The notes: a model not told the origin generated them from the letters alone. A DNA stretch of 64,000 bases from Pseudomonadales bacterium (GCA_024234635.1 JACKNX010000002.1:372001-436000), one strand, 5' to 3'; positions 17,449-27,188 are shown, numbered from the stretch's first letter. Program-made: numbers and translations.

Positions 17449-18345
17449 TCAGCCGTAGCCCTTCAGCTCCTTCTTCAACCCCAGCAGCAGGCGCTGCACC
17501 ATGCCGCCGGTGAGCGCAAAGTCGGCATCCAGCAACGCCAGCGGATGATCCTCCACCTGCGCATCGTCCTCCACGTTGTCCATGCCTTCCAGCTTGAACT
17601 TGCGGATCACGCCCTGCTGATCGATCACGCAGGTAATGATTTCTTCGAAGCGAACGGCAAGGCGCTCCAGCGTCAGGCCGTCCCTGACATGCTTCTGCAC
17701 GCTGGCGGAATGCAGTTCCATGTCGAGCCAGCTCACCGAGGCTTTGCCGGCCGCGGCATCGATCATGCGACACTCGCGTCCCGGCTGGAACGCGGTGGGA
17801 CCATCGCCGAGGAAAATGCGCGTCAGCAGTCGGCCCAGTGATTCATTGAAGCTCAGTGGTACCGCCTCGAGGCTGCCGAAGGCACTGCGCAACGTGTCGA
17901 GGAACAGTTCCGCCTGGGCCTCCGAGGAGGTGTCCACCGCCAGCACCTGCTCCCGCACGATGAACATGCCCCACAGGCGCTGTGACTTGAGCAGCGCCCG
18001 CGGCATGAGTTCCGCGTGCACTTCGTCCTTCAGGTCGCGTTTCTCCTTGCGGCTGGGCGGGCGATGCATGCGTGCCTCGAACTGCTGCATACGCTCTTCC
18101 AGCGCTTCGTTCACCGCCGCCGCGGGCAACAGGCGGGACTGAATGCGCAGGCGCATGAGATCAGCGCCGGCCAGCCGTCGCGCCAGGCACTCCTCGCCTT
18201 CGCCGCCCGGCGCTTCCCAGCCCGCACTCTGCTCGGTGTAGGCACCACACGGTTGAAAGGACCGTTCCGCGAGAATCTCGGACAGCGCCGCTTCGGATAC
18301 AGGCCAGTCACTCTGTACCCGGTACAGACGCAGATTGCGGAACAT
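17449..18345 (-). CDS. rdgC: Recombination-associated protein RdgC
   Basis: RdgC is a ring-shaped DNA-binding protein that limits RecA activity and is needed in some replication-restart mutants. The 298-residue length matches the family, and the start MFRNLRLYRV with the LMRLRIQSRLLPAAAVNEAL and KDEVHAELMPRAL stretches is typical. The C-terminal part (SVSWLDMELHSASVQKH, LLGLKKELKGYG) also fits. It is divergent from the patatin gene across about 200 bp. The protein is found mainly in beta- and gammaproteobacteria, which helps place the organism. Confidence 0.92.
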   Translation of the reverse strand: MFRNLRLYRVQSDWPVSEAALSEILAERSFQPCGAYTEQSAGWEAPGGEGEECLARRLAGADLMRLRIQSRLLPAAAVNEALEERMQQFEARMHRPPSRKEKRDLKDEVHAELMPRALLKSQRLWGMFIVREQVLAVDTSSEAQAELFLDTLRSAFGSLEAVPLSFNESLGRLLTRIFLGDGPTAFQPGRECRMIDAAAGKASVSWLDMELHSASVQKHVRDGLTLERLAVRFEEIITCVIDQQGVIRKFKLEGMDNVEDDAQVEDHPLALLDADFALTGGMVQRLLLGLKKELKGYG

Positions 18346-18545
18346 GGAACCTCTCGCGAAAAAAACGGGGCGCCATTATCGTGAGCATACCCAGTGGTGT
18401 CACGGACAAAGGGGACCGGCTTGCAGCGGTCGCGGGAAACGGCGAACCGATTGACAAGGAGCCTGAGAAACAGGCCACTGCCTTCCGCTGGCGCAGCCCG
18501 CACACTACTTACGCAAACGTGTCTCGAGATCAGGAACACAGGCAC

Positions 18546-19700
18546 ATGGACAAAACGGCACTGATACTTGCGGGGGGCGGCGCGCGGGCGGCTTATCAGG
18601 TCGGCTGTCTGCGGCATATTGCCCATACCATGCCGCACTGGCGTCCACAGATTCTTACGGGTATCTCGGCAGGCGCCATCAATGCGATCCACCTGGCCAG
18701 CTTCCGGGGTTCCTGGCAGGAAGCCGTGGAACAGTTGCGCGCGCTGTGGCTGGGGCTCGATACCGATCTGGTCTACCGCACGGGCTTCAAGGACGTTGTC
18801 GCCAAGCTGCTGGGAGCGGCCGTGCCGGTACTCACGGGCGGCCGCTTCGGGCGCGAACGCATGCGGGGCATGGTGAATTCGGACCCGTTGCGCGACTACC
18901 TCTCCGGCGCCCTTACCGTGCAGGGCGAGCGGATCATGGGCACGGCTGACAACATCATGGACGGACTGCTGGATGCCCTGGCAATCCTCACCACGGACTA
19001 CGATACCGGCCGCTCCACCGCCTGGATCGAAGCCGGCCTGTGCGAGCTGCGCGGACGTGGCCAGCTGGACACCCGCTTCACGCAGATCACGATGCCCCAC
19101 ATCATGGCCTCCTCCGCGCTGCCCCTGTTCTTCCCCGCCATCCGCCTGGAAGGCCACTGGCACGGTGACGGCGGCGTGCGACTCACCGCGCCGCTTTCTC
19201 CCGCGCTGCACCTTGGCGCCACCCGCATCCTTGCCGTTTCGCCACGCAAGCGACCCACGCCGCAGCCACGCCTGGAACTGCCCACCGTGCCGGCCTATCC
19301 GTCGCCGGCACAGATCGCCGGCGTAATGCTGAATGCCATCTTCCTCGACAACCTGGACTACGATGCGCTGCAGATGACGCGGATAAACAAGCTTCTTCAC
19401 GCAGCAGGCGGTGACGAGGTCGGTGGCATGCGACCGGTGGACGTCATGGTGCTCCGACCGTCGGAAGACCTCGGCGTACTGGCGCAGGAAAACGAGTCCC
19501 GCCTGCCCCGCGCCTTCCGCTTCTTCGAACGCGGACTGGCCGGCAGGGAAATGAAGAGCGCCGATGCGCTCGCCATGGTCAACTTCGAACCGGAGTACGT
19601 GGGCGCACTGATTCACATGGGAGAAGTGGATGCCGCCGCCCGCCACGAGGAGATCGAAGCGTTTCTCAGCGGTGGTTCCTGCGCCGTGCCGGTGTGGTAG
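18546..19700 (+). CDS. Patatin-like phospholipase
   Basis: Patatin-family hydrolases cleave acyl groups from phospholipids with a Ser-Asp dyad. Here the glycine-rich oxyanion loop is LAGGGARAAYQVG (residues 8-20), the nucleophile elbow is TGISAGAIN and the catalytic Asp lies in HGDGGVR. The 384-residue protein has no signal peptide and is probably cytoplasmic or membrane-associated. I start at the ATG at 18546, because upstream in-frame sequence does not resemble the family. The C-terminal half shows a helical extension often seen in bacterial patatins. Confidence 0.88.
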   Translation: MDKTALILAGGGARAAYQVGCLRHIAHTMPHWRPQILTGISAGAINAIHLASFRGSWQEAVEQLRALWLGLDTDLVYRTGFKDVVAKLLGAAVPVLTGGRFGRERMRGMVNSDPLRDYLSGALTVQGERIMGTADNIMDGLLDALAILTTDYDTGRSTAWIEAGLCELRGRGQLDTRFTQITMPHIMASSALPLFFPAIRLEGHWHGDGGVRLTAPLSPALHLGATRILAVSPRKRPTPQPRLELPTVPAYPSPAQIAGVMLNAIFLDNLDYDALQMTRINKLLHAAGGDEVGGMRPVDVMVLRPSEDLGVLAQENESRLPRAFRFFERGLAGREMKSADALAMVNFEPEYVGALIHMGEVDAAARHEEIEAFLSGGSCAVPVW

Positions 19701-19825
19701 GCCCGTTGCACCCGGGTCATCCGGCTGCGCGGCGTCGGGTTCACACAGACAGCAGCGGACGCCGCGAACCGGCGCTGTCGGAGTAGAATCCCGCTCCCCA
19801 CGCGCAAAGGCGTCAGTCGGCATCA

Positions 19826-20713
19826 GTGTTCACGCAAATCCTCACGGTCATCGCCCCGGTCTTCCTGATCGCCGGGCTGGGATACCTCTGGACGCGTCGT
19901 GGCGGGTCGTTCGACACGGCCACCATCGGCAGTCTGGTGATGTACATCGGCTCACCGTGCCTGGTGTTCTCGTCCCTGACGAAAATTCATCTCGATGGCG
20001 AGGCGTTTTCCGCCGTGCTGACGGCATCCGTAGCGGTCATCGTGGGCTGCCTCGCCGCGGGGTCGGTGCTGCTGCTGGCGCTGCGCAAGTCGCTGCCCAC
20101 CTTCCTGCCGTCGCTGGTCCATCCGAACACCGGCAACATGGGCCTGCCGCTGTCGCTGATGGCCTTTGGCGAAACCGGCCTGGCGCTGGCCATCTCCTAC
20201 TACTTCGTGAACTCGGTGTCCCAGTACACGATAGGGATGAGCCTGTCCTCCGGCCGGTTTTCACCGGCCATGCTGCTCAGGCAACCGATCATCTGGTCCG
20301 TGCTTGCCGCGCTGACGTGGCGATACGCGGGCTGGGCCGTACCTGAATTCCTTGCCGGCACCACGCAACTGCTGGGCAATCTGGTTATTCCAGCCATGCT
20401 GCTGATGCTGGGCAACTCGCTGTCGCGGCTGCACATCGCGGATCTGGGCTCCGCGTCGCTTCTGGCCGTCGCCAGACTTGGCCTGGGCTTCGGGCTTGGC
20501 CTGCTCATGATTCATGTGCTTCACCTGGAGGGCGCCGCCGCCGGCGTCGTCATCCTTCAGGCAAGCATGCCGTCCGCGGTGTTCAACTACGTGTTTGCGG
20601 AGCGTTTCGGTCGCCAGCCGGAAAAGGTCGCCGCGGTCATTCTCGTCTCCACCGTCCTGTCATTCGCCACGCTCCCGTTGCTCGTGGGCTTTGCCATCCA
20701 ACTGGCGCAATGA
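19826..20713 (+). CDS. AEC-family transporter (auxin efflux carrier-like permease)
   Basis: The 295-residue protein has about ten membrane helices and the AEC pattern: FLIAGLGYLWTRRG at the start, GSPCLVFSSL, and the central HPNTGNMGLPLSLMAFGE motif with an Asn-Thr-Gly-Asn loop. The second half repeats the fold, with LQASMPSAVFNYVFAERFG. AEC proteins export or import small organic acids and amino acids in the inner membrane. The start is a GTG. The ATGA overlap with the next gene points to coupled translation with the RNA methyltransferase, an association without obvious functional logic. Confidence 0.88.
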   Translation: MFTQILTVIAPVFLIAGLGYLWTRRGGSFDTATIGSLVMYIGSPCLVFSSLTKIHLDGEAFSAVLTASVAVIVGCLAAGSVLLLALRKSLPTFLPSLVHPNTGNMGLPLSLMAFGETGLALAISYYFVNSVSQYTIGMSLSSGRFSPAMLLRQPIIWSVLAALTWRYAGWAVPEFLAGTTQLLGNLVIPAMLLMLGNSLSRLHIADLGSASLLAVARLGLGFGLGLLMIHVLHLEGAAAGVVILQASMPSAVFNYVFAERFGRQPEKVAAVILVSTVLSFATLPLLVGFAIQLAQ

Positions 20714-21933
20714 AAGCGACAATAACCATCGACAGCCTTGCGTTTGGCGGCGACGGCGTGGGCCGGTTGCAGGGCATGGCTGTGTTTGTCCCCGGCGCCT
20801 GTCCTGGCGACCGGCTGGAAGTGCGGATAACGGAAAAGAACCGCCGCTTCGCGCGCGCGCGCATCGAAACCATTCTGACGCCGGGAGACGCACGGATAGA
20901 CCCATCGTGTCCACATGCCGCCACGTGCGGTGGCTGCCAGTGGCAGCAGGTTGACTACGCCAGCCAGTTCGCGGCCAAGTGCGCTGTAGTTGAACGTGCG
21001 TTGGCGCGTTATACGCCAGCAACGGTGGCGCGTTTTCCGGCACCGGCCACCGAAGGTTACCGCCGGCGCGCACGCTTGCACTGGACTGGCGGCAGGCAGG
21101 GAACGCTGGGTTTTCACGCCGCCCGGTCACGCCGCATCGTCGACCTGATCGCCTGCCCGCAACTGGAGCCCGCGCTGCAGCCTGTCGTGCCGTTGCTGCA
21201 CGAGCGACTGACGGGTATCGCCGGGGCGCGGGGCGAGGTGGAACTGCTGGCAGGTTACGGGGCGCAGGTACACATTGCGGTCACCGCACAACACGGGGCA
21301 TCCGACCAGGTGTTCGACGTGCTGGCAGAGCCGATGGAACGGAACTGCGCGGGACTGCGTGTCAGCGATGGTCACACCCTGCGCCAGCAGGGCGCTCCCG
21401 ACATCGCGCTGGATGCCCGCGGACTGCGGGCCCACGCGGCGGTATTCACCCAGGCGAATGCACTTCAGGACGCCGCCCTGCGAAGTGCCGTGCAACGGGC
21501 TTTCGCAACCTGCGACGGCGGTTCATTGCTGGAGTTCCATGCCGGCATCGGCAATTTCAGCCTCGATCTGGCCGAACGCTTCAACCTCGTGCGCGCCGTG
21601 GAGTCCGCGCCCGAGGCCGTGCAGCTTCTGCGCGGAAACACCGCAGGGCGCGGGGTGGAGGTCGTGCCAGAGGATGCCAACCGCTTCGAATGGCGCCAGT
21701 CGACCGACGCCATTCTTCTCGACCCGCCCAGAGAGGGTGCGGCGCCGCTGATGCCACGTATCGCGGCCAGCCGAAGCCCGGCAGTCGTCTATGTTTCGTG
21801 CGACCCGATGACACTCGCGCGTGATCTGGCGCCCCTGCACGCAGCCGGCTATCGCCTCGACTCGGTCGACATCATCGACATGATGCCGCATACCTATCAT
21901 GTCGAAGTCGTCTGCCGATTGACGTATTCCTGA
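20710..21933 (+). CDS. RumA/TrmA-type 23S rRNA (uracil-5-)-methyltransferase with TRAM domain
   Basis: An N-terminal TRAM domain (about residues 1-55, SLAFGGDGVGRLQGMAVFVPG) is followed by an iron-sulfur cysteine set CPHAATCGGC plus Cys in LIACPQLEP. The class I methyltransferase fold shows LEFHAGIGNFSL, DAILLDPPREGA and the catalytic-loop Cys in VVYVSCDPMTLARDL. These enzymes methylate carbon 5 of uridine in rRNA or tRNA through a cysteine adduct. At 407 residues it resembles RlmD/RlmC, but which site it modifies cannot be decided. The 3' end overlaps the convergent kinase gene by 37 bp. Confidence 0.88.
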   Translation: MKATITIDSLAFGGDGVGRLQGMAVFVPGACPGDRLEVRITEKNRRFARARIETILTPGDARIDPSCPHAATCGGCQWQQVDYASQFAAKCAVVERALARYTPATVARFPAPATEGYRRRARLHWTGGRQGTLGFHAARSRRIVDLIACPQLEPALQPVVPLLHERLTGIAGARGEVELLAGYGAQVHIAVTAQHGASDQVFDVLAEPMERNCAGLRVSDGHTLRQQGAPDIALDARGLRAHAAVFTQANALQDAALRSAVQRAFATCDGGSLLEFHAGIGNFSLDLAERFNLVRAVESAPEAVQLLRGNTAGRGVEVVPEDANRFEWRQSTDAILLDPPREGAAPLMPRIAASRSPAVVYVSCDPMTLARDLAPLHAAGYRLDSVDIIDMMPHTYHVEVVCRLTYS

Positions 21934-24299
21934 GCGGTTGCCGCGATGTGGCCATGTGGCGCCCAGGTGCGCAGCGCCTTGACCACATCCGCCAGACGTA
22001 TGGGTTTGCTCACGTAGTCGTTCATGCCGGCATCCAGACACTGTTCGCGATCATCCGCCAGCGCATTGGCGGTCATCGCAATGATCGGAATCCGCCGCCA
22101 GCGCGAATCGCGCCGCATGGCCCGCGTGGTCGCGTAGCCGTCCATCACCGGCATCTGACAATCCATGAATACCGCGTCGAAGGACTCCTGTTCCAGCAGA
22201 GACAACGCCTCTTCGCCATGATTGGCAATGCGGCACGCCACGCCGGACTTGCCGAGCATCGTTCGCAACAACACCTGATTGGTTGCGTTGTCCTCCACGA
22301 CCAGCACGCGCAACCCCTCGGCCTGAACCCCCTCCGCCGCCGGCGAAGCGGAAGCGAGCGTCAGTGGCGACTCGACACCGGCCGTCGGGACGGTCTCATC
22401 CACCACAACGGGCACGGTGAACGAAAAGGTCGATCCACGACCGGCTTCGCTGTCCAGCCGGATGGTGCCGCCCATGAGATCGACGATCTGTTTGCAGATG
22501 GCCAGTCCGAGACCAGTGCCCCCGAACCGGCGCGTGGTTGACGCATCGGCCTGGGAAAACGGCTTGAACAGGCTCTTCGCCTCCTCGGGTGCAATTCCGA
22601 TACCCGTATCGGCAACACGGAAAACAAGGTCACCGAGCAGACGGTCGCCATCCCGCAACTCACCCATGTTGTCGACGGACAGCGTGATGCTGCCGGAGCT
22701 GGTGAATTTGAGCGCATTGCTCACCAGGTTGTGCAGCACCTGGTTGAGACGCAGCGGATCGCCAAGATAACCCGGTCGCAGGTTGGCATCACAACACACC
22801 TCGAGCGTCACGCCTGCCTGGTGCGCCTTGTCCGAATAAAGCGCCGCGATGTCGTCCAGCAACCGGCGCACATCCACGGGCACCGTTTCCAGCGTCACCT
22901 GCCCGGCTTCGATCTTCGAAAAACCGAGGATGTCATTGATGATGCCAAGCAGGTGATTGGACGCCACCTGAATGCGCTCGACATAACCGCGCTGTTCCGG
23001 TTGCAGCGACGTGCCGCGCATCAGATCGGCAAAGCCGACGATGGCATTGAGCGGCGTGCGGATTTCATGGCTCATGTTGGCCAGGAAGAAACTCTTCGAG
23101 GCCACTTCGTCCTGGGCGCGTCGGCTGAGATCCCGCTCGTCCATCAATCGACCCGCCAGTCCAACGGAGCCGAGGAAGGCAGCGCTGATGGATGCGAGTT
23201 CGAGCGCGTGCTGCGACATCACGGGATCGATGTCCAGGCCCTGGTGCCTGAGGCTCACGACACTGATACCGCCAATGAAGGACAGCAGCCCCAGCCCGAA
23301 CGCGGTTGCACCGGACTTGCCGTGGAACCACGCCACGAAAACAACCCACACGCACAGCACCAGCGCCGCATCCACCAGCGCAAATGCCAGCCAGCTGGCG
23401 TGCCGGAAGACCGGAAACAGAAAGACGCCGAGCAGCAGACCTGTAAGCACCAGCATCGTCCGCGCGAGACGCGGCGACCAGGTTTCGACGTGGAAGAACT
23501 CGCGCGTGACGAGGATGAGGCCTCCCAGGAAAACCGCCAGGCCATAGCGCAGGAAGAAATCCTGCCACTGCGAACCTTCCGGATACACGTACTGCAACGC
23601 CAGCCCCGTATCCGCCAGTCGCCACCACAGTCCGCCCATGAGCGACAACGAAAAGAACAGGAATACGCGCTCGCCGGCAATGCCATAGACACAGAAGTTG
23701 TAGAGCGCCATGACCGCAAGCAGTCCCATGAGCACGCCGAGCATGAGGTTCTCATCGCCGGCGGCCTGGAAATAGGCGATGCGGGGTGACAGGGATGGCA
23801 CCAGGTAGATCACGGTATTGCTTTCCACCCGCACCAGCACCTCGTGCTCTCCGGTGTCCATCGCGAGAGGAAACGCAAGCTCACGCGACGGAATGGCGCG
23901 GGAGCGAAAGGGTCTCAGCGTGCCGGCTTCATAGGCCTGCACCAGTTCGCCGTCAATGCGGTGCCAGACTGTCGCCAGGCCGACATTGGCAGAGCCCAGA
24001 TTCAGTATCCATTGGGTCTTCGGTTCGCTGACCGGCACCGAGAACCGCAGTCGCAGCCAGTTGGCCGACAGGGAAAAGCCGAGATTGACGACATCCTGTT
24101 CGTTGGCCTGCCATTCCTGCTCGGGCGGTGCCGGGGCGGCAACCGGGGACCGCGCCACCTCCATCCAGCGGCCGATTGCCAGCCTGGCGTCCGTGCGGGA
24201 AGGTTCGACCATCCGCTCGTTGCCGAGCGCAAGGGCACTGCTCAGCAACAGGACCAGGGCAAGCAGAACGCGGATTGGCAGGCGGTTTTTCACCCCCAA
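21897..24299 (-). CDS. 7TMR-DISM hybrid sensor histidine kinase
   Basis: The 800-residue protein has a signal peptide and a periplasmic 7TMR-DISM extracellular domain (about residues 40-180, with ANWLRLRFSV and LNLGSANVGLATVW). Seven membrane helices (about 185-385), a HisKA domain (NMSHEIRTPLNAIVGF), a HATPase domain (NLVSNALKFT, VADTGIGI, GGTGLGLAICKQIV) and a C-terminal receiver (VVEDNATNQVL, FMDCQMPVMDG, VSKPIRL) follow. DISM receptors are thought to sense carbohydrates or other small ligands. No response-regulator gene is adjacent, so the output partner is elsewhere. Confidence 0.92.
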   Translation of the reverse strand: MGVKNRLPIRVLLALVLLLSSALALGNERMVEPSRTDARLAIGRWMEVARSPVAAPAPPEQEWQANEQDVVNLGFSLSANWLRLRFSVPVSEPKTQWILNLGSANVGLATVWHRIDGELVQAYEAGTLRPFRSRAIPSRELAFPLAMDTGEHEVLVRVESNTVIYLVPSLSPRIAYFQAAGDENLMLGVLMGLLAVMALYNFCVYGIAGERVFLFFSLSLMGGLWWRLADTGLALQYVYPEGSQWQDFFLRYGLAVFLGGLILVTREFFHVETWSPRLARTMLVLTGLLLGVFLFPVFRHASWLAFALVDAALVLCVWVVFVAWFHGKSGATAFGLGLLSFIGGISVVSLRHQGLDIDPVMSQHALELASISAAFLGSVGLAGRLMDERDLSRRAQDEVASKSFFLANMSHEIRTPLNAIVGFADLMRGTSLQPEQRGYVERIQVASNHLLGIINDILGFSKIEAGQVTLETVPVDVRRLLDDIAALYSDKAHQAGVTLEVCCDANLRPGYLGDPLRLNQVLHNLVSNALKFTSSGSITLSVDNMGELRDGDRLLGDLVFRVADTGIGIAPEEAKSLFKPFSQADASTTRRFGGTGLGLAICKQIVDLMGGTIRLDSEAGRGSTFSFTVPVVVDETVPTAGVESPLTLASASPAAEGVQAEGLRVLVVEDNATNQVLLRTMLGKSGVACRIANHGEEALSLLEQESFDAVFMDCQMPVMDGYATTRAMRRDSRWRRIPIIAMTANALADDREQCLDAGMNDYVSKPIRLADVVKALRTWAPHGHIAATAQEYVNRQTTST

Positions 24300-24447
24300 A
24301 GTCTAGCCAGCCACGGGATTTCAACTGCGATCCAGTCGTCATACCCGGGCAGGTCGGCGCACCCTCTCCCGCGGGCCGGGGCCAGCACACGAAAACACCC
24401 CGGAAATCAGGAACCGGGCGCACCTTTGCGCACTTCTTCCAGGCGCA

Positions 24448-24867
24448 TCATGCCTCTTCAAGCAGCGCAAAAGTCAGCGTTCCTGTCGCCAGCAGCATGT
24501 CATCCGCCGAACCGTCGCGCACCTCGGTCTGCACCGTGGCCAGACGGCGGCCGCGGTGCACGGTCCACGCGGTTCCCCGAACCTCCATGCCGCCTCTGGC
24601 GGCGCGAAGAAAACTGAAGCTGGAGGCAACGGTGGCACCACGCTGGCCGCCGGAGCCCACAGCGTACGCCGCGCACGTGTCCGCCAGCGTGAACAGCAAT
24701 CCACCGTGTGCAAAACCGGCTGCGTTGACCAGTTCCGGCCGGACGCTGAGCCGCATTTCCGCCCGCCCTTCCGCCGCGGAAACGAACGTCATGCCAAAGT
24801 GCCGGAGTATGTCCGCATCCGCCTCCAACACTGCTTCTTGCCGTTGCGCAATTGCCGCGCGATCCAT
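24448..24867 (-). CDS. PaaI-family hotdog thioesterase
   Basis: The 139-residue single hotdog domain has the PaaI signature: GLLFTLADTCAAYAV preceded by NAAGFAHGG, with the catalytic Asp in the helix. It would hydrolyse acyl-CoA thioesters, for example aromatic or hydroxylated acyl-CoA. I choose the ATG at 24867 because ttggag lies six bases upstream; an ATG 11 codons earlier is possible. It is divergent from the GntR-ABC operon. Given the many acyl-CoA enzymes in the window, a housekeeping role in clearing dead-end CoA esters is plausible. Confidence 0.85.
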   Translation of the reverse strand: MDRAAIAQRQEAVLEADADILRHFGMTFVSAAEGRAEMRLSVRPELVNAAGFAHGGLLFTLADTCAAYAVGSGGQRGATVASSFSFLRAARGGMEVRGTAWTVHRGRRLATVQTEVRDGSADDMLLATGTLTFALLEEA

Positions 24868-24940
24868 TTGCTCCAAGGTCGACCTCCGCACAGTTCGCAC
24901 TTCGCGCGCATTCTGGCACGGGCACTGCGTTACAGCGGGG

Positions 24941-24981
24941 TTGACATGTGACTTTAGTGTATTACATTACCATCACACTAA
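24941..24981 (+). promoter_or_regulatory. Promoter and palindromic operator of the GntR-ABC operon
   Basis: A consensus -35 TTGACA (24941-24946) is followed after 16 bp by TACATT (24963-24968). The inverted repeat TTAGTGT (24954-24960) and ACACTAA (24975-24981) straddles the -10 region. This is well placed for repression by the GntR protein encoded just downstream. Confidence 0.65.
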
Positions 24982-24998
24982 ATCACCATGACACCGCG

Positions 24999-25352
24999 AT
25001 GCACGAGTGGCATGACAACGAGCCGATCTACCAGCAACTGCGAACCGCCGTCTTGCACCGGATCATCGATGGCTCGCTGGCGGAAGGCGATCCCGTCCCG
25101 TCCGTCCGGCAGGTGGCGGCCAGCGAGCGCATCAACCCGCTCACCGTAACGCGCGCGTACCAGACACTCACCGACGACGGGCTGCTGGAAAAACGCCGTG
25201 GGCTCGGGCTCTTCGTGGTGACCGGCGCACGCGCCAGGGCGCTTGCGACGGAGCGCGAGACTTTCCTGACCGACGAATGGCCACGGGTTCGGCGGCGCAT
25301 CGACACTCTCGGTATCGACCTATCCACCCTCCTGGGGAGCGACGCGACATGA
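24999..25352 (+). CDS. GntR-family regulator, YtrA type
   Basis: The 117-residue protein consists of the GntR winged helix (NEPIYQQLRTAVLHRII, GDPVPSVRQVA, NPLTVTRAYQTLTDDGLLEK) and only a short helical tail, as in the YtrA subfamily. YtrA regulators typically control adjacent ABC transporters. The ATG at 24999 begins MHEWHDNEPIYQQL and lies just after the palindromic operator; an upstream ATG in frame would lie within the operator. The stop overlaps the ATPase gene by ATGA, so the regulator is translated together with the transporter. Confidence 0.9.
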   Translation: MHEWHDNEPIYQQLRTAVLHRIIDGSLAEGDPVPSVRQVAASERINPLTVTRAYQTLTDDGLLEKRRGLGLFVVTGARARALATERETFLTDEWPRVRRRIDTLGIDLSTLLGSDAT

Positions 25353-26212
25353 CCACCAACGCGGCGAGCATCATTCACGCGAGCCAACTCAGCAAACGCT
25401 ATGGCAGCGTGGCGGCGCTCGATGGCTTCGATCTCGTGGTGGAACCCGGTCACATCGTCGGCCTTATCGGGCCGAATGGCTCCGGCAAGACCACCGCGCT
25501 GAAAGCGATTCTCGGACTCACGCGCCTGGACGGCGGTTCCCTGCGGGTCAACGGCCTGCAACCCTGGCGGCAGCGGGCGGCCCTCATGCGCGATGTTGCC
25601 TACATTCCAGACACCGGCATCCTGCCGCGGTGGATGAAAGTGCGTGATCTGCTGAACTTCGTCGAAGGCGTACACGCCGGTTTCTCGCGCGACAAAGCCG
25701 AACGCATGCTGGCACGCACGGACATCCAGCGCGACCGGCCCGTGGGGGTGCTGTCGAAGGGCATGCAGGTACAGCTGCATCTCGCGCTGATCCTGGCGAT
25801 CCAGGCCCGCCTGCTGGTTCTGGACGAACCGACGCTCGGACTGGATATCCTCTATCGCGAGCAGTTCTACGACACGCTGCTCAACGACTATTTCGAGGAC
25901 GGGCGCAGCATCCTGGTCACCACGCATGAAGTTCGGGAGATCGAACACGTGCTCACCGACGTGGTCCTGATCGCCCGCGGCAAGGCCCGGCTGACCTCCA
26001 GCATGGACGGTCTGCGTGAGGACTTCGTCAAGCTCACGACTACCACGCCAGCAGCGGCGCCCGATGGCTGGTTGACAAAGCGACAGACACTGGCAGGCAC
26101 CGAATACCTCTATCGCAACGCGGAGCGCGCGGCGCTTGCGCCCGTCGGCAGCGTCTCCACACCCAATCTCGCTGAACTGTTCGTGGCCATCATGGAGAAG
26201 CCTGATGCGTGA
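25349..26212 (+). CDS. ABC transporter ATP-binding protein
   Basis: The 287-residue ATPase has Walker A GPNGSGKTT, signature LSKGMQVQLHLAL in place of the usual LSGGQ form, Walker B LLVLDEPTLGLD and switch His in VTTHEVREIE. LSKGM-type signatures are common in YtrB-like exporters tied to GntR regulators. It follows the regulator with an ATGA overlap and overlaps the permease gene by 8 bp, so the three genes form one operon. Such systems often respond to cell-envelope stress or antibiotics; the substrate here is unknown. Confidence 0.92.
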   Translation: MTTNAASIIHASQLSKRYGSVAALDGFDLVVEPGHIVGLIGPNGSGKTTALKAILGLTRLDGGSLRVNGLQPWRQRAALMRDVAYIPDTGILPRWMKVRDLLNFVEGVHAGFSRDKAERMLARTDIQRDRPVGVLSKGMQVQLHLALILAIQARLLVLDEPTLGLDILYREQFYDTLLNDYFEDGRSILVTTHEVREIEHVLTDVVLIARGKARLTSSMDGLREDFVKLTTTTPAAAPDGWLTKRQTLAGTEYLYRNAERAALAPVGSVSTPNLAELFVAIMEKPDA

Positions 26213-27188
26213 ACTCCTTGTCCTCATCCGTCGGGAATGGCTGGAGCACCGTGTGATGTTCACCTTCCCCCCCGCCATCCTGCTGGCACTGGTGATCGTT
26301 GCCATCCTGGCCGCGACCGTGATGGGACGGCACATCGCCGTGCAGGTCGACGTCAGGGAAGACTCCGGCCCACCGATTCCCATGCAACAGCGGTCATCGC
26401 CGCCATCCCAACACTACCTGGTGGCGTATGCGCCCGATGCGGGCATGCGGCCGACCACCCTCACCTGGCCGGCAGCGACCGCCAACTACTCCCCACCTGC
26501 GGCGCAGGCCGTTGCGACACCCGTCGTCACCGACGACGGCGCGTCGGCAATGCTCAACCTCGTGACGATGCCGTTCTACTTCCTGTTTCTGATCGTTGCC
26601 GGCTACGCCTGCGTGAACATGCTGCACGACGAACGCAAGGACCGTTCAATCCTCTTCTGGAAATCCATGCCCGTAGACGACTACCGGGTCGTCGCCAGCA
26701 AGTTTCTGTTCGTCGCCTGGGTCGCACCACTGGCCACGCTCGCCTGTGCGGTCGTTGCTCGACTGGTAACCAGCCTGTTGCTCAGCGTCCTTGGCGAAGG
26801 CAGTTTCGTCGACTACACGTTTTCGCTGCCTGAACTGCTGAACTGGCTGGGCCAGTTGCTGCTGGGGTATCTGTTCCTGGGTTTGTGGGTGTCGCCACTG
26901 TATGCCTGGACCATGCTGGCGGGCGCCGTGATGAAAAAATCGCCGATGGCGCTGGCCACCGTCATTCCGCTGGTGCTCATCTACGTGGAATGGCTGGCCA
27001 CCGGAACGAATGGCATCGCCAGTTTCCTCAAGGAGCACCTGCTCCCGGCAACGTTGCCGTCGCTCCACTCGACCTGGTCCAGCCAGCTTGGGCTGGTGTC
27101 CGGCATGCAACTGTGGGGAGGTGTGCTGATTGCGCTGGGGCTGCTGTGGCTGACGGTGCTTGCGCGCCAGCGTTTCATCGAGGCCTGA
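26205..27188 (+). CDS. ABC transporter permease (ABC-2 type)
   Basis: The 327-residue membrane protein has one helix near the N terminus (residues 20-40), a periplasmic loop of about 90 residues, then five more helices including LVTMPFYFLFLIVAGYACVN and a conserved DDYRVVASKFLFVAW stretch. It matches the membrane partner of YtrB-like ATPases. The ATG overlaps the ATPase stop by 8 bp. The final helix (LIALGLLWLTVLARQRFIEA) completes the pattern. Function is linked to the upstream ATPase and GntR gene. Confidence 0.85.
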   Translation: MRELLVLIRREWLEHRVMFTFPPAILLALVIVAILAATVMGRHIAVQVDVREDSGPPIPMQQRSSPPSQHYLVAYAPDAGMRPTTLTWPAATANYSPPAAQAVATPVVTDDGASAMLNLVTMPFYFLFLIVAGYACVNMLHDERKDRSILFWKSMPVDDYRVVASKFLFVAWVAPLATLACAVVARLVTSLLLSVLGEGSFVDYTFSLPELLNWLGQLLLGYLFLGLWVSPLYAWTMLAGAVMKKSPMALATVIPLVLIYVEWLATGTNGIASFLKEHLLPATLPSLHSTWSSQLGLVSGMQLWGGVLIALGLLWLTVLARQRFIEA

